From: Stutzerimonas stutzeri
GTDB taxonomy: Bacteria; Pseudomonadota; Gammaproteobacteria; Pseudomonadales; Pseudomonadaceae
DNA length: 64,000 nucleotides
Direction: 5' to 3'
NCBI RefSeq assembly: GCF_002890915.1
Contig: NZ_POUT01000010.1
Location: 96,218 to 160,217, forward strand
The notes below the pieces were generated by a model that did no database searches, was not told where the DNA came from, and worked only from the letters and a program-made list of their open reading frames with translations. Below, in pieces: positions 27,913 through 36,235 of the stretch. Position numbers and translations under genes: made by a program. Within the stretch, counting starts at the first letter, position 1. Every line of letters starts with the position of its first letter.

Positions 27913-29301
27913 TCAGACGGTGCGCGAGAAACGCCCGCGCTGTTCGCCGCCGAGGTAGGCGTCGAAGGCCATGGCGACGTTACGCATCATCAGCTGTCCC
28001 TGCGGGAGCAGGATCAGTTCGTCGTCGTGCAGCTCCACCAGGCCGTCGGCCACATGCTCGTCGAGCTTGGCGAGGGACTCGGCGAAGTAGTCGCGGAAGA
28101 CGATGCCATGCTTGCGCTCGATCTCGGCGTAGTCGATGCGGCCGTGGCACATCAGCGAGATGATCACGTCGCGGCGCAGGCAGTCATCGTCGCTCAGCTT
28201 GTAGCCGCGCTGTACCGGCAGCAGGCCCTCGTTGAGGCGCGCGTAATACTGCGAAAGCTCCTTGACGTTCTGGCTGTAGCTGTTGGCGACCTTGCCGATG
28301 GAGGAAATGCCCAGGCCGATCAGGTCGCAGTCGGCGTGGGTGGAATAGCCTTGGAAATTGCGCTGCAGCGTGCCGTTGGCACGGGCCAGGGCCAGTTCGT
28401 CGTCGGGCAGCGAGAAGTGGTCCATGCCGATATAGACGTAACCGGCGGCGGTCAGGCGCTGGATGGTCAGTTCCAGCAGTTCCAGCTTGCGCTCCGGCGG
28501 CGGCATGTCCTCGGGGCGGATCAGCTTCTGTGCGCGGACCAGTTCCGGCAGATGCGCGTAGCTGTAGGCGGCTATGCGGTCGGGGCGGATGTCGATGATC
28601 TTGTCCAGCGTGGCGTCGAAGCTGGCTACGGTCTGTAGCGGCAGCCCGTAGATCAGGTCGACGCTGATGGATTTGAACCTGGCCTCGCGTGCCGCCTCGA
28701 CCAGCTCGCGGGTCTGCTCCTCGGTCTGGATGCGGTTGACGGCGATCTGCACCTGCTCGTCGAAATCCTGCACACCGAAGCTCAGGCGATTGAAGCCCAG
28801 CTTGCGCAGACCATGGATCTGCTCGGGGGTGACGGTGCGCGGGTCGACTTCGAGCGAGAACTCGTGGCTGTCGCTGTCATCCAGGTTGAACGCCTGGCGC
28901 AGGGTCGCCATCAGGTCGGCCAGCTGTTCGCTGCTGAAGTAGGTCGGGGTGCCGCCGCCGAGGTGCAGCTGGGTCAGCTTGCGCGAGCGGTCGAACAGCG
29001 CGGCCTGCATGGCGATCTCGCGCTTGAGGTATTCGAGGTACTCGACGGCGCGCTCGGTCTTGTGGGTGATGATCTTGTTGCAGGCGCAGTAGTAGCACAG
29101 GCTCTTGCAGAAGGGGATGTGGATGTACACCGACAGCGGCTTGGACGGCGTGGCTTCGTTGCTAGCGCGGGCGGCCGCCTTGTAGTCGTCCACCGCGAAG
29201 GCCTGGTGGAACTGCGGCGCGGTAGGGTAGGAGGTATAGCGCGGACCCGGGCGGTCGTATTTCTCGACCAGGGCCCGGTCAAAGCTCGGCAGTTGCTCCA
29301 T
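27913..29301 (-). CDS. hemN: Oxygen-independent coproporphyrinogen III oxidase (radical SAM)
   Basis: A 462-residue radical SAM enzyme converting coproporphyrinogen III to protoporphyrinogen IX without oxygen. The cluster motif is C65-X3-C69-X2-C72 with an additional C74 (FCKSLCYYCAC), followed by LGGGTPTYFS. The N-terminal YDRPGPRYTSYPTAPQFH is the HemN trip-wire region. The ATG at 29301 is chosen over a longer frame because it matches the family start and has AGGTG upstream. A candidate Anr box lies 116 bp upstream, consistent with low-oxygen induction. Confidence 0.96.
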   Translation of the reverse strand: MEQLPSFDRALVEKYDRPGPRYTSYPTAPQFHQAFAVDDYKAAARASNEATPSKPLSVYIHIPFCKSLCYYCACNKIITHKTERAVEYLEYLKREIAMQAALFDRSRKLTQLHLGGGTPTYFSSEQLADLMATLRQAFNLDDSDSHEFSLEVDPRTVTPEQIHGLRKLGFNRLSFGVQDFDEQVQIAVNRIQTEEQTRELVEAAREARFKSISVDLIYGLPLQTVASFDATLDKIIDIRPDRIAAYSYAHLPELVRAQKLIRPEDMPPPERKLELLELTIQRLTAAGYVYIGMDHFSLPDDELALARANGTLQRNFQGYSTHADCDLIGLGISSIGKVANSYSQNVKELSQYYARLNEGLLPVQRGYKLSDDDCLRRDVIISLMCHGRIDYAEIERKHGIVFRDYFAESLAKLDEHVADGLVELHDDELILLPQGQLMMRNVAMAFDAYLGGEQRGRFSRTV

Positions 29302-29416
29302 GTTTCGGTTCACCTTTCGAATTCGGGAGTCGGGCACGAAACGCGGCATCACCCTCGGGTGTCCGGTTCCAGCGATCATGGGCACGGATTATCGCCGATT
29401 GGCGGCCGTGCGCCGA

Positions 29417-29430
29417 CTGTTTCAGATCAA
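29417..29430 (-). promoter_or_regulatory. Candidate Anr/Fnr box upstream of hemN
   Basis: Read on the hemN strand, TTGATCTGAAACAG matches the TTGAT-N4-ATCAA dyad at 8 of 10 conserved positions, 116 bp before the hemN ATG. hemN genes of pseudomonads are Anr-activated; the site itself is only a motif match. Confidence 0.4.
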
Positions 29431-29485
29431 GAATGATGGCCGGTACGGGGCGTGCCCGCTACCGGCCCGGCGTGCGGCGCTGAAG

Positions 29486-29512
29486 GGGACGAAGCGGATG
29501 GGCCTTCGTCCC
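29486..29512 (-). terminator. Hairpin downstream of the chemoreceptor gene
   Basis: GGGACGAAG / CTTCGTCCC, a perfect 9-bp stem, begins 8 bp past the chemoreceptor stop. It is followed on the reverse strand by a short pyrimidine run (CTTC) rather than a clear T-tract, so it is a moderate terminator candidate. Confidence 0.55.
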
Positions 29513-29520
29513 ACTGGTTT

Positions 29521-31143
29521 TCAGAGTTTGAACTGCCCGACCAGGCGGTTCAGCTCCGCCGCGAGATGAACCAGCTCGTCGCTGATCTGCGAGGTCTGGG
29601 TCGCATCCGTCGACGTGGTATCGGCGATCTGGCTGATGGTAGTGATGTTGCGGTTGATCTCTTCGGCCACGGCGCTTTGCTGTTCCGCCGCGGTGGCGAT
29701 CTGGGTGTTCATCTCGTTGATGGTGCCGACTTCGTTGGCGATGACGCTGAGGCTCTGCGCAGCCTTCTCTACGCACTGCGACCCCGCACGGGCACGCTGT
29801 TGCGCCGCCTCCATGGCTTGCACCGCGTTGCGCACGCCGCCCTGCAACTGCTCGATCATGGCCTGGATTTCTTCGGTGGACTTCTGCGTGCGCGAGGCCA
29901 GGGTGCGAACCTCGTCGGCCACCACAGCGAAGCCGCGGCCCTGTTCGCCGGCACGGGCCGCTTCGATGGCAGCGTTCAGGGCCAGCAGGTTGGTCTGCTC
30001 GGCGATGCCGTTGATCACGCCGAGCACCATGTCGATGCTGGCGCTGTCGTGTTCGACCTGCTGGATGACCTGGGCCGCCCGCTCGATTTCATGAATCAGC
30101 ACTTCGATGCCGTCGAGCGCCTCGGTGGCGACCTGCACACCGGCCCTGGATTCGTTATCGGCACCGCTGGAGGCGGTAGCGGTCTGGCTGGCGTTGCGCG
30201 CGACCTCCTGCACGGTGGCGCTCATCTCGTTCATCGCCGAGGCGACCATGTCGGTTTCGCTGCGCTGTTCGTTGACGGCATTCAGGGTCTTCTCCGCCAC
30301 GTGCGATACCCGCCCGGAAACGTCGCTGAGCTGGCGGGTGACGCCGGCAACCGCTTCGAGGCTGTGCCGGAACTTGCCGATCATCCGGTTGAAGGCATGG
30401 CCCATGGCGCCGACTTCGTCCTGGGCACCGATCGCCACGCTGCGGCTGAGGTCTTCATCCTCGGTCATGGCTTCCATGGTGTGGCGCATGGCATTGATGC
30501 GGCGCAGGATCACGTGGCGCACGGTCAGGCCCATCACCACCACGCCGACGATCAGCAGCAACAGCTGGATGCCGGCGGTGATCATGATGTTGCGGTCGAC
30601 TTCCCGGTCCAGCGCCTTGAGGTCGTAGCTGATGCGCACGGCCCCCATGATGGCGTTCTCCTTCACCTGGTGGCAGGTCAGGCAGTTGGTGCCACGGTAG
30701 TCGGTGTGGGCGAGGATCGGGTTGATGACCGTGAGCACGCGGCCACCGCCTTGCTCGGTCACCTCCATGATGGCTTCGCCGGACAAGGCGCGACGGTCCA
30801 GTGCGTCGGCTGGCGCCTGGTGCTCGTAACCGGGGCCAAAGACCTTGGCGACTTCCTCGCCGCGCACGATGCGGGCATCGATGACCCCCGGACGGGCGAG
30901 AATCTTGTTTCGCAGCACCTCGCGCTGGGCCATGGTGCCGGTCAGCATCATGGTGTTGATGCTGTCGAAATAGGAATCGGCGGCATCCTTGGTCTGCTGT
31001 TCCACCACCTGCAGCACCAGACGCTTCTCGGTACTGGCGGCAATGAACAGCGAAGCGGACATGATCACCACCAACACCAGCACCAGCGCCAGGTTGATCT
31101 TGGTCTGTACGGACATTTGTCGAGAAGCGAAGCTGTTGTTCAT
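29521..31143 (-). CDS. Methyl-accepting chemotaxis protein with periplasmic CXXCH haem c motif
   Basis: A 540-residue chemoreceptor. TM1 is about 18-38, a periplasmic sensor about 40-184, TM2 about 186-207, followed by a HAMP domain and a long signalling coiled coil with the conserved hairpin tip EQTNLLALNAAIEAARAGEQGRGFAVVADEVR. The periplasmic domain contains NCLTCH (C154, C157, H158), the covalent haem c attachment motif, suggesting a redox, oxygen or NO-type sensor. The ATG at 31143 with AGGA upstream is preferred to one eight codons earlier. Neighbouring hemN fits a respiratory theme. Confidence 0.88.
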   Translation of the reverse strand: MNNSFASRQMSVQTKINLALVLVLVVIMSASLFIAASTEKRLVLQVVEQQTKDAADSYFDSINTMMLTGTMAQREVLRNKILARPGVIDARIVRGEEVAKVFGPGYEHQAPADALDRRALSGEAIMEVTEQGGGRVLTVINPILAHTDYRGTNCLTCHQVKENAIMGAVRISYDLKALDREVDRNIMITAGIQLLLLIVGVVVMGLTVRHVILRRINAMRHTMEAMTEDEDLSRSVAIGAQDEVGAMGHAFNRMIGKFRHSLEAVAGVTRQLSDVSGRVSHVAEKTLNAVNEQRSETDMVASAMNEMSATVQEVARNASQTATASSGADNESRAGVQVATEALDGIEVLIHEIERAAQVIQQVEHDSASIDMVLGVINGIAEQTNLLALNAAIEAARAGEQGRGFAVVADEVRTLASRTQKSTEEIQAMIEQLQGGVRNAVQAMEAAQQRARAGSQCVEKAAQSLSVIANEVGTINEMNTQIATAAEQQSAVAEEINRNITTISQIADTTSTDATQTSQISDELVHLAAELNRLVGQFKL

Positions 31144-31785
31144 GTTGTTCCTTAGTACTGCTGCCACGCGAGGTGGATGCCGTTGCGCATCGTCGTTGTT
31201 GTCGTTGCCATCTGTCCAGGCGGTAAGGATGCAGTGATGTTATTTAGCCATATCGGCCGAATATCCCTGTTCTTGAAGGGCCTTTCCATCAGCTTTTGGT
31301 CATGCATCGGCCACTGGCGAAGAGATGGCAATATGTTATGTGTTTCACGTTTGGCAGGATTGTCCCAGGCGACCAATCGCCTCGCAATTCAGGGTTTTAC
31401 TGACGCAGGTCAGTCATTGTTCCCATGCCCGTGCGGTGACTCGGGCTTTACTGAAACAGCCGTTGCCAAAACGTAATCTTTCGCTGATAGAGCTGCTGCC
31501 TGTATCTCGCCATGCCGGTGCGCAGGCCGTGGGAGACCTCGATGCAGCGACCGCTTTACACGCTGATGGCGGAGGATTAGCGTTGCCGCGCCCGGTCAGG
31601 TTGCAGGGATCGATTGCACGACGGGGCGGGCACAGTTTCTGCATTTGCCAGAGAGATTCCTGGCGAACCCCTTTTGAAAACGATGGTCGTAGGCTCTACG
31701 CCGATATAGCCGGACGGCACCGCAAGGCAGCTGCTGTCTGTCCCACGGCAGTGCATCGACTGGAACCTTTACCTCAAGGACTCAC
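31144..31785. other. Non-coding region between chemoreceptor and galU
   Basis: 642 bp with no convincing gene; the short frames here lack ribosome sites and family features. It is more AT-rich around 31215-31350. A perfect dyad ACTGAC-GCAG-GTCAGT occurs at 31399-31414, resembling relaxed Anr/Dnr-type sites. A galU promoter must lie near its right end; AAGGA precedes the galU ATG. Confidence 0.5.
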
Positions 31786-32625
31786 ATGATCAAGAAATGC
31801 CTTTTTCCTGCTGCCGGATATGGCACACGTTTTCTTCCCGCAACCAAAGCCATGCCCAAGGAAATGCTGCCGGTGGTGAACAAACCCCTGATCCAGTACG
31901 GGGTTGAGGAGGCGCTGGCCGCAGGGTTGACACAGATCGCGATGGTCACCGGGCGCGGCAAGCGCTCGCTGGAGGATCACTTCGATATCAGCTACGAACT
32001 CGAACACCAGATCCGCAACACCGACAAGGAGAAATACCTGGTCGGCATCCGGCGCCTGATCGACGAGTGCAGCTTCTCCTATACCCGCCAGGTGGAGATG
32101 AAGGGCCTGGGCCATGCCATTCTCAGCGGCCGCCCGTTGATCGGCGACGAGCCTTTCGCCGTGGTGCTGGCGGACGACCTGTGCATCAACATCGACGGCG
32201 ATCCGGTGCTGGCGCAGATGGTCAAGCTGTACAACCAGTTCCGTTGTTCGATCGTGGCCATCCAGGAAGTGCCGCCGGAAGAAACCAGCAAGTACGGCGT
32301 GATCGCCGGCGAGATGATTCGCGACGACATCTTCCGCGTCAGCCACATGGTCGAGAAGCCGAAGCCGGAAGACGCACCGTCCAACCTGGCGATCATCGGC
32401 CGCTACATCCTCACTCCGGACATCTTCGAGCTGATCGAACAGACCGAGCCGGGCAAGGGCGGGGAGATCCAGATCACCGACGCCCTGATGAAGCAGGCGC
32501 AGGATGGTTGCGTGCTGGCCTACAAGTTCAAGGGCCAGCGTTTCGACTGCGGTAGCGCCGAGGGCTACATCGAGGCGACCAACTTCTGCTACGAGAACTT
32601 CTACCTGACCGGCAAGGCGTTCTGA
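31786..32625 (+). CDS. galU: UTP-glucose-1-phosphate uridylyltransferase
   Basis: A 279-residue nucleotidyltransferase making UDP-glucose for polysaccharide and LPS synthesis. The nucleotide-binding start is FPAAGYGTRFLPATKAMPKEM, with VVLADDLC and the EKPKPEDAPSNLAIIGRYIL sugar-binding region. Full family length. A strong GNRA-free hairpin terminator follows. The order galU, VOC protein, gor is conserved in P. aeruginosa. Confidence 0.96.
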   Translation: MIKKCLFPAAGYGTRFLPATKAMPKEMLPVVNKPLIQYGVEEALAAGLTQIAMVTGRGKRSLEDHFDISYELEHQIRNTDKEKYLVGIRRLIDECSFSYTRQVEMKGLGHAILSGRPLIGDEPFAVVLADDLCINIDGDPVLAQMVKLYNQFRCSIVAIQEVPPEETSKYGVIAGEMIRDDIFRVSHMVEKPKPEDAPSNLAIIGRYILTPDIFELIEQTEPGKGGEIQITDALMKQAQDGCVLAYKFKGQRFDCGSAEGYIEATNFCYENFYLTGKAF

Positions 32626-32630
32626 GCCGC

Positions 32631-32660
32631 ACGGGGCCACCTTCGGGTGGCCCCGTCGTT
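32631..32660 (+). terminator. Terminator after galU
   Basis: ACGGGGCCACC / GGTGGCCCCGT (11-bp stem) closed by a TTCG tetraloop, followed by CGTTTC. It lies between convergent galU and the VOC gene and may serve both. Confidence 0.85.
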
Positions 32661-33083
32661 TCAGGGGGCTGGCATATCCTCGGCACCGGGGCCGAGCGGC
32701 TGGCCATAGCTGAATTCGACATAGTTGCCGGCCGGGTCACGCAGGCCGCAGTAGTAGCCCACGGGGTAGGGCTCGTCGCGCGGTTCCCAGATCAGGCAAC
32801 CGGACTCGCGCGCCCGGGCGGCGATCGCATCCACCTCTTCGCGGCTGGCGAGGGCGAAGCCGAAGTGGCTGTAGTCGTCCGCGGCCAGGGCGCGGTCCTT
32901 GCCGCCGGGCATGATCACGAAAATGAATTCGCGCTCCTTGCCAGGCTCCGCCATCCAGACGATGCGCGATCCCTTGCCGGCGCGTTCGTGAAAGACATGC
33001 ATGCCACAAAAACGGGCATAGAAGGCGATGCAGGCATCCAGATCAGGCACATGCAGGGCCAGATGGGTGAGGGTGGGGCGCAT
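32661..33083 (-). CDS. Glyoxalase/dioxygenase-superfamily (VOC) protein
   Basis: A 140-residue VOC-fold protein with paired beta-alpha-beta-beta-beta modules (LTHLALHVPDLDACIAFYARFCG ... and HFGFALASREEVDAI). Likely metal ligands are H7/H9 region, H in DDYSHFGF and E in NYVEFSYG. It could be a lactoylglutathione lyase-like enzyme; position next to glutathione reductase fits glutathione-dependent chemistry, but the substrate is not known. Divergent from gor. Confidence 0.8.
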   Translation of the reverse strand: MRPTLTHLALHVPDLDACIAFYARFCGMHVFHERAGKGSRIVWMAEPGKEREFIFVIMPGGKDRALAADDYSHFGFALASREEVDAIAARARESGCLIWEPRDEPYPVGYYCGLRDPAGNYVEFSYGQPLGPGAEDMPAP

Positions 33084-33154
33084 GTGGCACTCCTTCGATG
33101 AACCGGGCCGAAGGCCTGGGTTATGCTGTCGGTTCTAGAAGGAGACAACATTTC

Positions 33155-34513
33155 ATGGCTTACGACTTCGATCTATTCGTCATCGGTGCGGGTTCCGGCG
33201 GCGTCCGTGCCGCGCGTTTCGCCGCGGGGTTCGGCGCGCGGGTGGCCGTGGCCGAGAGCCGCTATCTGGGCGGCACCTGCGTCAACGTCGGTTGCGTGCC
33301 GAAGAAACTGCTGGTCTATGGCGCCCACTATGCCGAAGACATCGGCCAGGCCCAGGGCTATGGCTGGACGATCGACGGCGCGACGTTCGACTGGAAGACC
33401 CTGATCGCCAACAAGAACCGGGAAATCCAGCGCCTCAACAGCATCTACCGCAACCTGCTGGTCGACAGCGGCGTGACCCTCCTGCAGGCCCATGCCCGCC
33501 TGGTGGACGCCCATACCGTCGAAGTCGACGGCAAGCGGTACAGCGCCGAGTACATCCTCGTCGCCACCGGCGGTTGGCCGCAGGTCCCGGATATCCCTGG
33601 CCGCGAGCATGCCATCACCTCGAACGAAGCCTTCTATCTCGAATCGTTGCCACGTCGCGTGCTGGTGGTGGGCGGTGGCTATATCGCCGTGGAATTCGCC
33701 TCGATCTTCCACGGTTGCGGCGCCGATACCACACAGCTGTACCGGGGCGAGCTGTTCATGCGCGGCTTCGATGGATCGCTGCGCGATCACCTGAAGGACG
33801 AGATGATCAAGAAAGGCGTCGACCTGCAGTTCAACGCCGATATCGCCCGCATCGACAAGCAAGCCGACGGCACCCTGCTGGCGGTACTCAAGGACGGCCG
33901 GACACTGGAAGCGGATTGCATCTTCTACGCCACCGGCCGCCGCCCGATGCTCGACGGGCTGGACCTCGACAAGGCCGGCGTGGCGCTCGACGAGCGCGGC
34001 TATATCGCCGTCGATGACGAATTCCGCACCTCGGTTCCGTCGATTCTCGCCATCGGCGATGTGATCGGCCGCGTGCAACTGACCCCGGTGGCCCTGGCCG
34101 AAGGCATGGCCGTGGCCCGGCGCCTGTTCAAGCCGGAGGAATATCGCCCGGTGGACTATGCCGCCATCCCCACGGCGGTGTTCAGCCTGCCGAACCTGGC
34201 CACTGTCGGCCTGACGGAAGAGCAGGCGCGCAAGCAGGGTTACAAGGTCACCCTTTTCGAGAGTCGTTTCCGGCCGATGAAACTGACCATGACCGAGAGC
34301 CTGGAGCGCAGCCTGATGAAACTGGTGGTCGATGCCGAAACCGACCGCGTGCTGGGTTGCCACATGGCCGGGCCGGACGCCGGCGAGATCATGCAGGGTC
34401 TGGCGGTGGCGCTGAAGGCGGGAGCTACCAAGCGGGTATTCGACGAGACGATGGGCATTCATCCGACCGCCGCGGAAGAATTCGTCACCATGCGCACGCC
34501 TGCGGCGATCTAG
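33155..34513 (+). CDS. gor: Glutathione reductase
   Basis: A 452-residue FAD-dependent disulphide reductase. FAD motif FVIGAGSGGVRAAR, redox-active pair GGTCVNVGCVPKK, NADPH motif VVGGGYIAVEFASIF and C-terminal interface motif MGIHPTAAEEFV. Reduces GSSG with NADPH. The ATG at 33155 has AAGGAGA upstream; the longer frame runs into the divergent promoter. Convergent with the PCuAC gene across a strong hairpin. Confidence 0.96.
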   Translation: MAYDFDLFVIGAGSGGVRAARFAAGFGARVAVAESRYLGGTCVNVGCVPKKLLVYGAHYAEDIGQAQGYGWTIDGATFDWKTLIANKNREIQRLNSIYRNLLVDSGVTLLQAHARLVDAHTVEVDGKRYSAEYILVATGGWPQVPDIPGREHAITSNEAFYLESLPRRVLVVGGGYIAVEFASIFHGCGADTTQLYRGELFMRGFDGSLRDHLKDEMIKKGVDLQFNADIARIDKQADGTLLAVLKDGRTLEADCIFYATGRRPMLDGLDLDKAGVALDERGYIAVDDEFRTSVPSILAIGDVIGRVQLTPVALAEGMAVARRLFKPEEYRPVDYAAIPTAVFSLPNLATVGLTEEQARKQGYKVTLFESRFRPMKLTMTESLERSLMKLVVDAETDRVLGCHMAGPDAGEIMQGLAVALKAGATKRVFDETMGIHPTAAEEFVTMRTPAAI

Positions 34514-34550
34514 GACCCGCTGGCGGTAGGCAGCCTACGGCGGCAAGAGA

Positions 34551-34591
34551 CAGGTTCGGCGCGCTATTGGTCGAGTAGCGCACCGAACCTG
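34551..34591. terminator. Bidirectional hairpin between gor and PCuAC gene
   Basis: CAGGTTCGG (34551-34559) pairs with CCGAACCTG (34583-34591); inside, GCGCTA pairs with TAGCGC after one mismatch. This long symmetric stem lies 6 bp from the PCuAC stop and 38 bp from the gor stop. Confidence 0.75.
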
Positions 34592-34596
34592 CCGCA

Positions 34597-35100
34597 TCAG
34601 TGATGCATGTGCGCGCCGGCATCGGTTGCCGGCGCCTCGTCCTCGATGCTCACCTCGGTGGTGAGTTCGTCACCGTTCTCGAATTGCAACGTGACCGGGA
34701 AACTCTCGCCGGCGACCAGCGGTTGCTTCAGGCCGAACAGCATCACGTGGTTGCCCCCCGGCTTGAATTCCACCTTGGCAGCGGCGGGCAGCGTGACCGA
34801 CTCGACCTGCTGCATCTTCATCATGTCGCCCTCGTGCACGTGAATGTGCAGTTCGGCCTTGTCCGCCCGCGGCGTCTGCGCGGCGACCAGGTGACGCTCC
34901 TGTTCGCCGCGATTTTCCAGGACGAAATAGATGGCGCCGGTCGGTGCGCTGGGCGGCATCGCGCGTGACCAGACCTGGCTGACGGACAGGTCGCTCGCAG
35001 GCTGATGCGCCGCGGCGTGATGATCATGGGCATGCTCCTGTGCGAGGGCATGCAGGCAGAAGCCACTCAATGCGCCAGCGGCCAATAAGCGAAGCAGCAT
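34597..35100 (-). CDS. Periplasmic copper chaperone, PCuAC family
   Basis: A 167-residue protein: signal peptide MLLRLLAAGALSGFCLHALA, a His-rich linker (EHAHDHHAAAH), and a PCuAC domain with the Met/His ligands in ELHIHVHEGDMMKMQQV and GGNHVMLFGL. A second His pair closes the protein (AHMHH). PCuAC proteins deliver Cu(I) to cytochrome oxidase CuA sites. The ATG at 35100 is used because upstream residues carry no signal. No neighbouring oxidase genes are in the window. Confidence 0.9.
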   Translation of the reverse strand: MLLRLLAAGALSGFCLHALAQEHAHDHHAAAHQPASDLSVSQVWSRAMPPSAPTGAIYFVLENRGEQERHLVAAQTPRADKAELHIHVHEGDMMKMQQVESVTLPAAAKVEFKPGGNHVMLFGLKQPLVAGESFPVTLQFENGDELTTEVSIEDEAPATDAGAHMHH

Positions 35101-35267
35101 GTGAAAACTCCGAATCCAGTGGGGTGGGGCGCACCATAACATGCCGGCTCGGCGAACAGGGTGCGGCCAGCCGGGCCCTGCAGCCGGAGTGTTGATTCCG
35201 ATCAAAGGCCCTGCGATGGCGTTTGGCTGCACTGTAGTGGATACGGCTGCATGGAATCGACGCGGCT

Positions 35268-36221
35268 CTAACATGGATATTCTTCGGCCAGCAACGTCGC
35301 CAGGTGCTCGGTGCTGTCGAGGATATCCAGCCGGCGGTGCAGATCGGGGGCCAGGCGGAACGGGGGCACGCTGTCGGTGAGTACGATGCGCTCGAAAAGC
35401 GGGCTCGCCAGCAGTTCGCTGCCACCGGTGAACAGGCCATGGGCGGCTGCCGCATAGATCTGGCGGGCGCCGGCCTTGTGGCAGGCCTCTCCGGCGCGCA
35501 GCAAGGTGCCGCCGGTGCTGATCAGGTCATCGACGATGATTGCGACCTGGCCTTTCACCTGGCCGACCAGCATGCCGCCGGTGACCACGTCGTTGCTGCG
35601 GTATTTCTCCATGTAGGCGCTGCCTACCGCGCGCCGGATGCGTTGCTCCAGGGCGCGCCGGAACTGCTCGGCACGCTTGGCGCCGCCGGCATCGGGGGAC
35701 ACGGCAACCAGTTCGGCCTCGCCGGCCAGCCCGGCGAAGTGCCGCGCGAACAGATCGGCGCTCTCGACATGACGCGTGGGAATGCGAAAGGCGTTATCGA
35801 ACGCCGCCAGGTTGTGCACCTCCAGGGCAGTCAGCCGGTCCACCGAGCAGGCCTCGAACAGCCTGGCCACGTAGTGGGTGATGACCGGGTCCTGAAACTG
35901 CGTGCGGCGCTCCTTGCGGGCGTAGCAGAGATAGGGCGCGACCACATGCACATGGCGCGCGCCGGCATCCTTCAGCGCACCGCAGAAGAACAGCAGCCGG
36001 CACAGCTTGTCGTTGGCGCTGCGTTCGGCATCGCCATACAGGGCATGGAATACCACGACCTCGCGGCCGATTACCGGAGCCAACGCACGGCTCTTGTGCT
36101 CACCATCCTCGAATTCGCGTTCCTCGTGTGTTGCGAGTTCCAGGCCCAGGTGGTGGGCAACGCGCGCGGCATAATCCTGGGTGCCTTGCAGGGCGAACAG
36201 CAGGGGCGACTTGGCGGTCAT
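35268..36221 (-). CDS. Atypical ribose-phosphate pyrophosphokinase (Prs paralogue)
   Basis: A 317-residue PRPP-synthase-fold protein. The PRPP-binding signature IIVDDLISTGGTL and the flexible-loop residues (EKYRSND) are present, while the region that reads YARQDR in housekeeping Prs is YARKERRTQFQDPV here, a marked divergence. It is probably a secondary Prs that makes PRPP for a special pathway. It lies 14 bp after the APH-like kinase gene, so the two form an operon. The housekeeping prs would be elsewhere. Confidence 0.82.
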   Translation of the reverse strand: MTAKSPLLFALQGTQDYAARVAHHLGLELATHEEREFEDGEHKSRALAPVIGREVVVFHALYGDAERSANDKLCRLLFFCGALKDAGARHVHVVAPYLCYARKERRTQFQDPVITHYVARLFEACSVDRLTALEVHNLAAFDNAFRIPTRHVESADLFARHFAGLAGEAELVAVSPDAGGAKRAEQFRRALEQRIRRAVGSAYMEKYRSNDVVTGGMLVGQVKGQVAIIVDDLISTGGTLLRAGEACHKAGARQIYAAAAHGLFTGGSELLASPLFERIVLTDSVPPFRLAPDLHRRLDILDSTEHLATLLAEEYPC

Positions 36222-36235
36222 GAGGAGCTCCTGTT

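Noticed and set aside
31177..31789. Small forward frames between the chemoreceptor and galU
   Set aside because: No ribosome sites, atypical codon use and no recognisable families; treated as non-coding.
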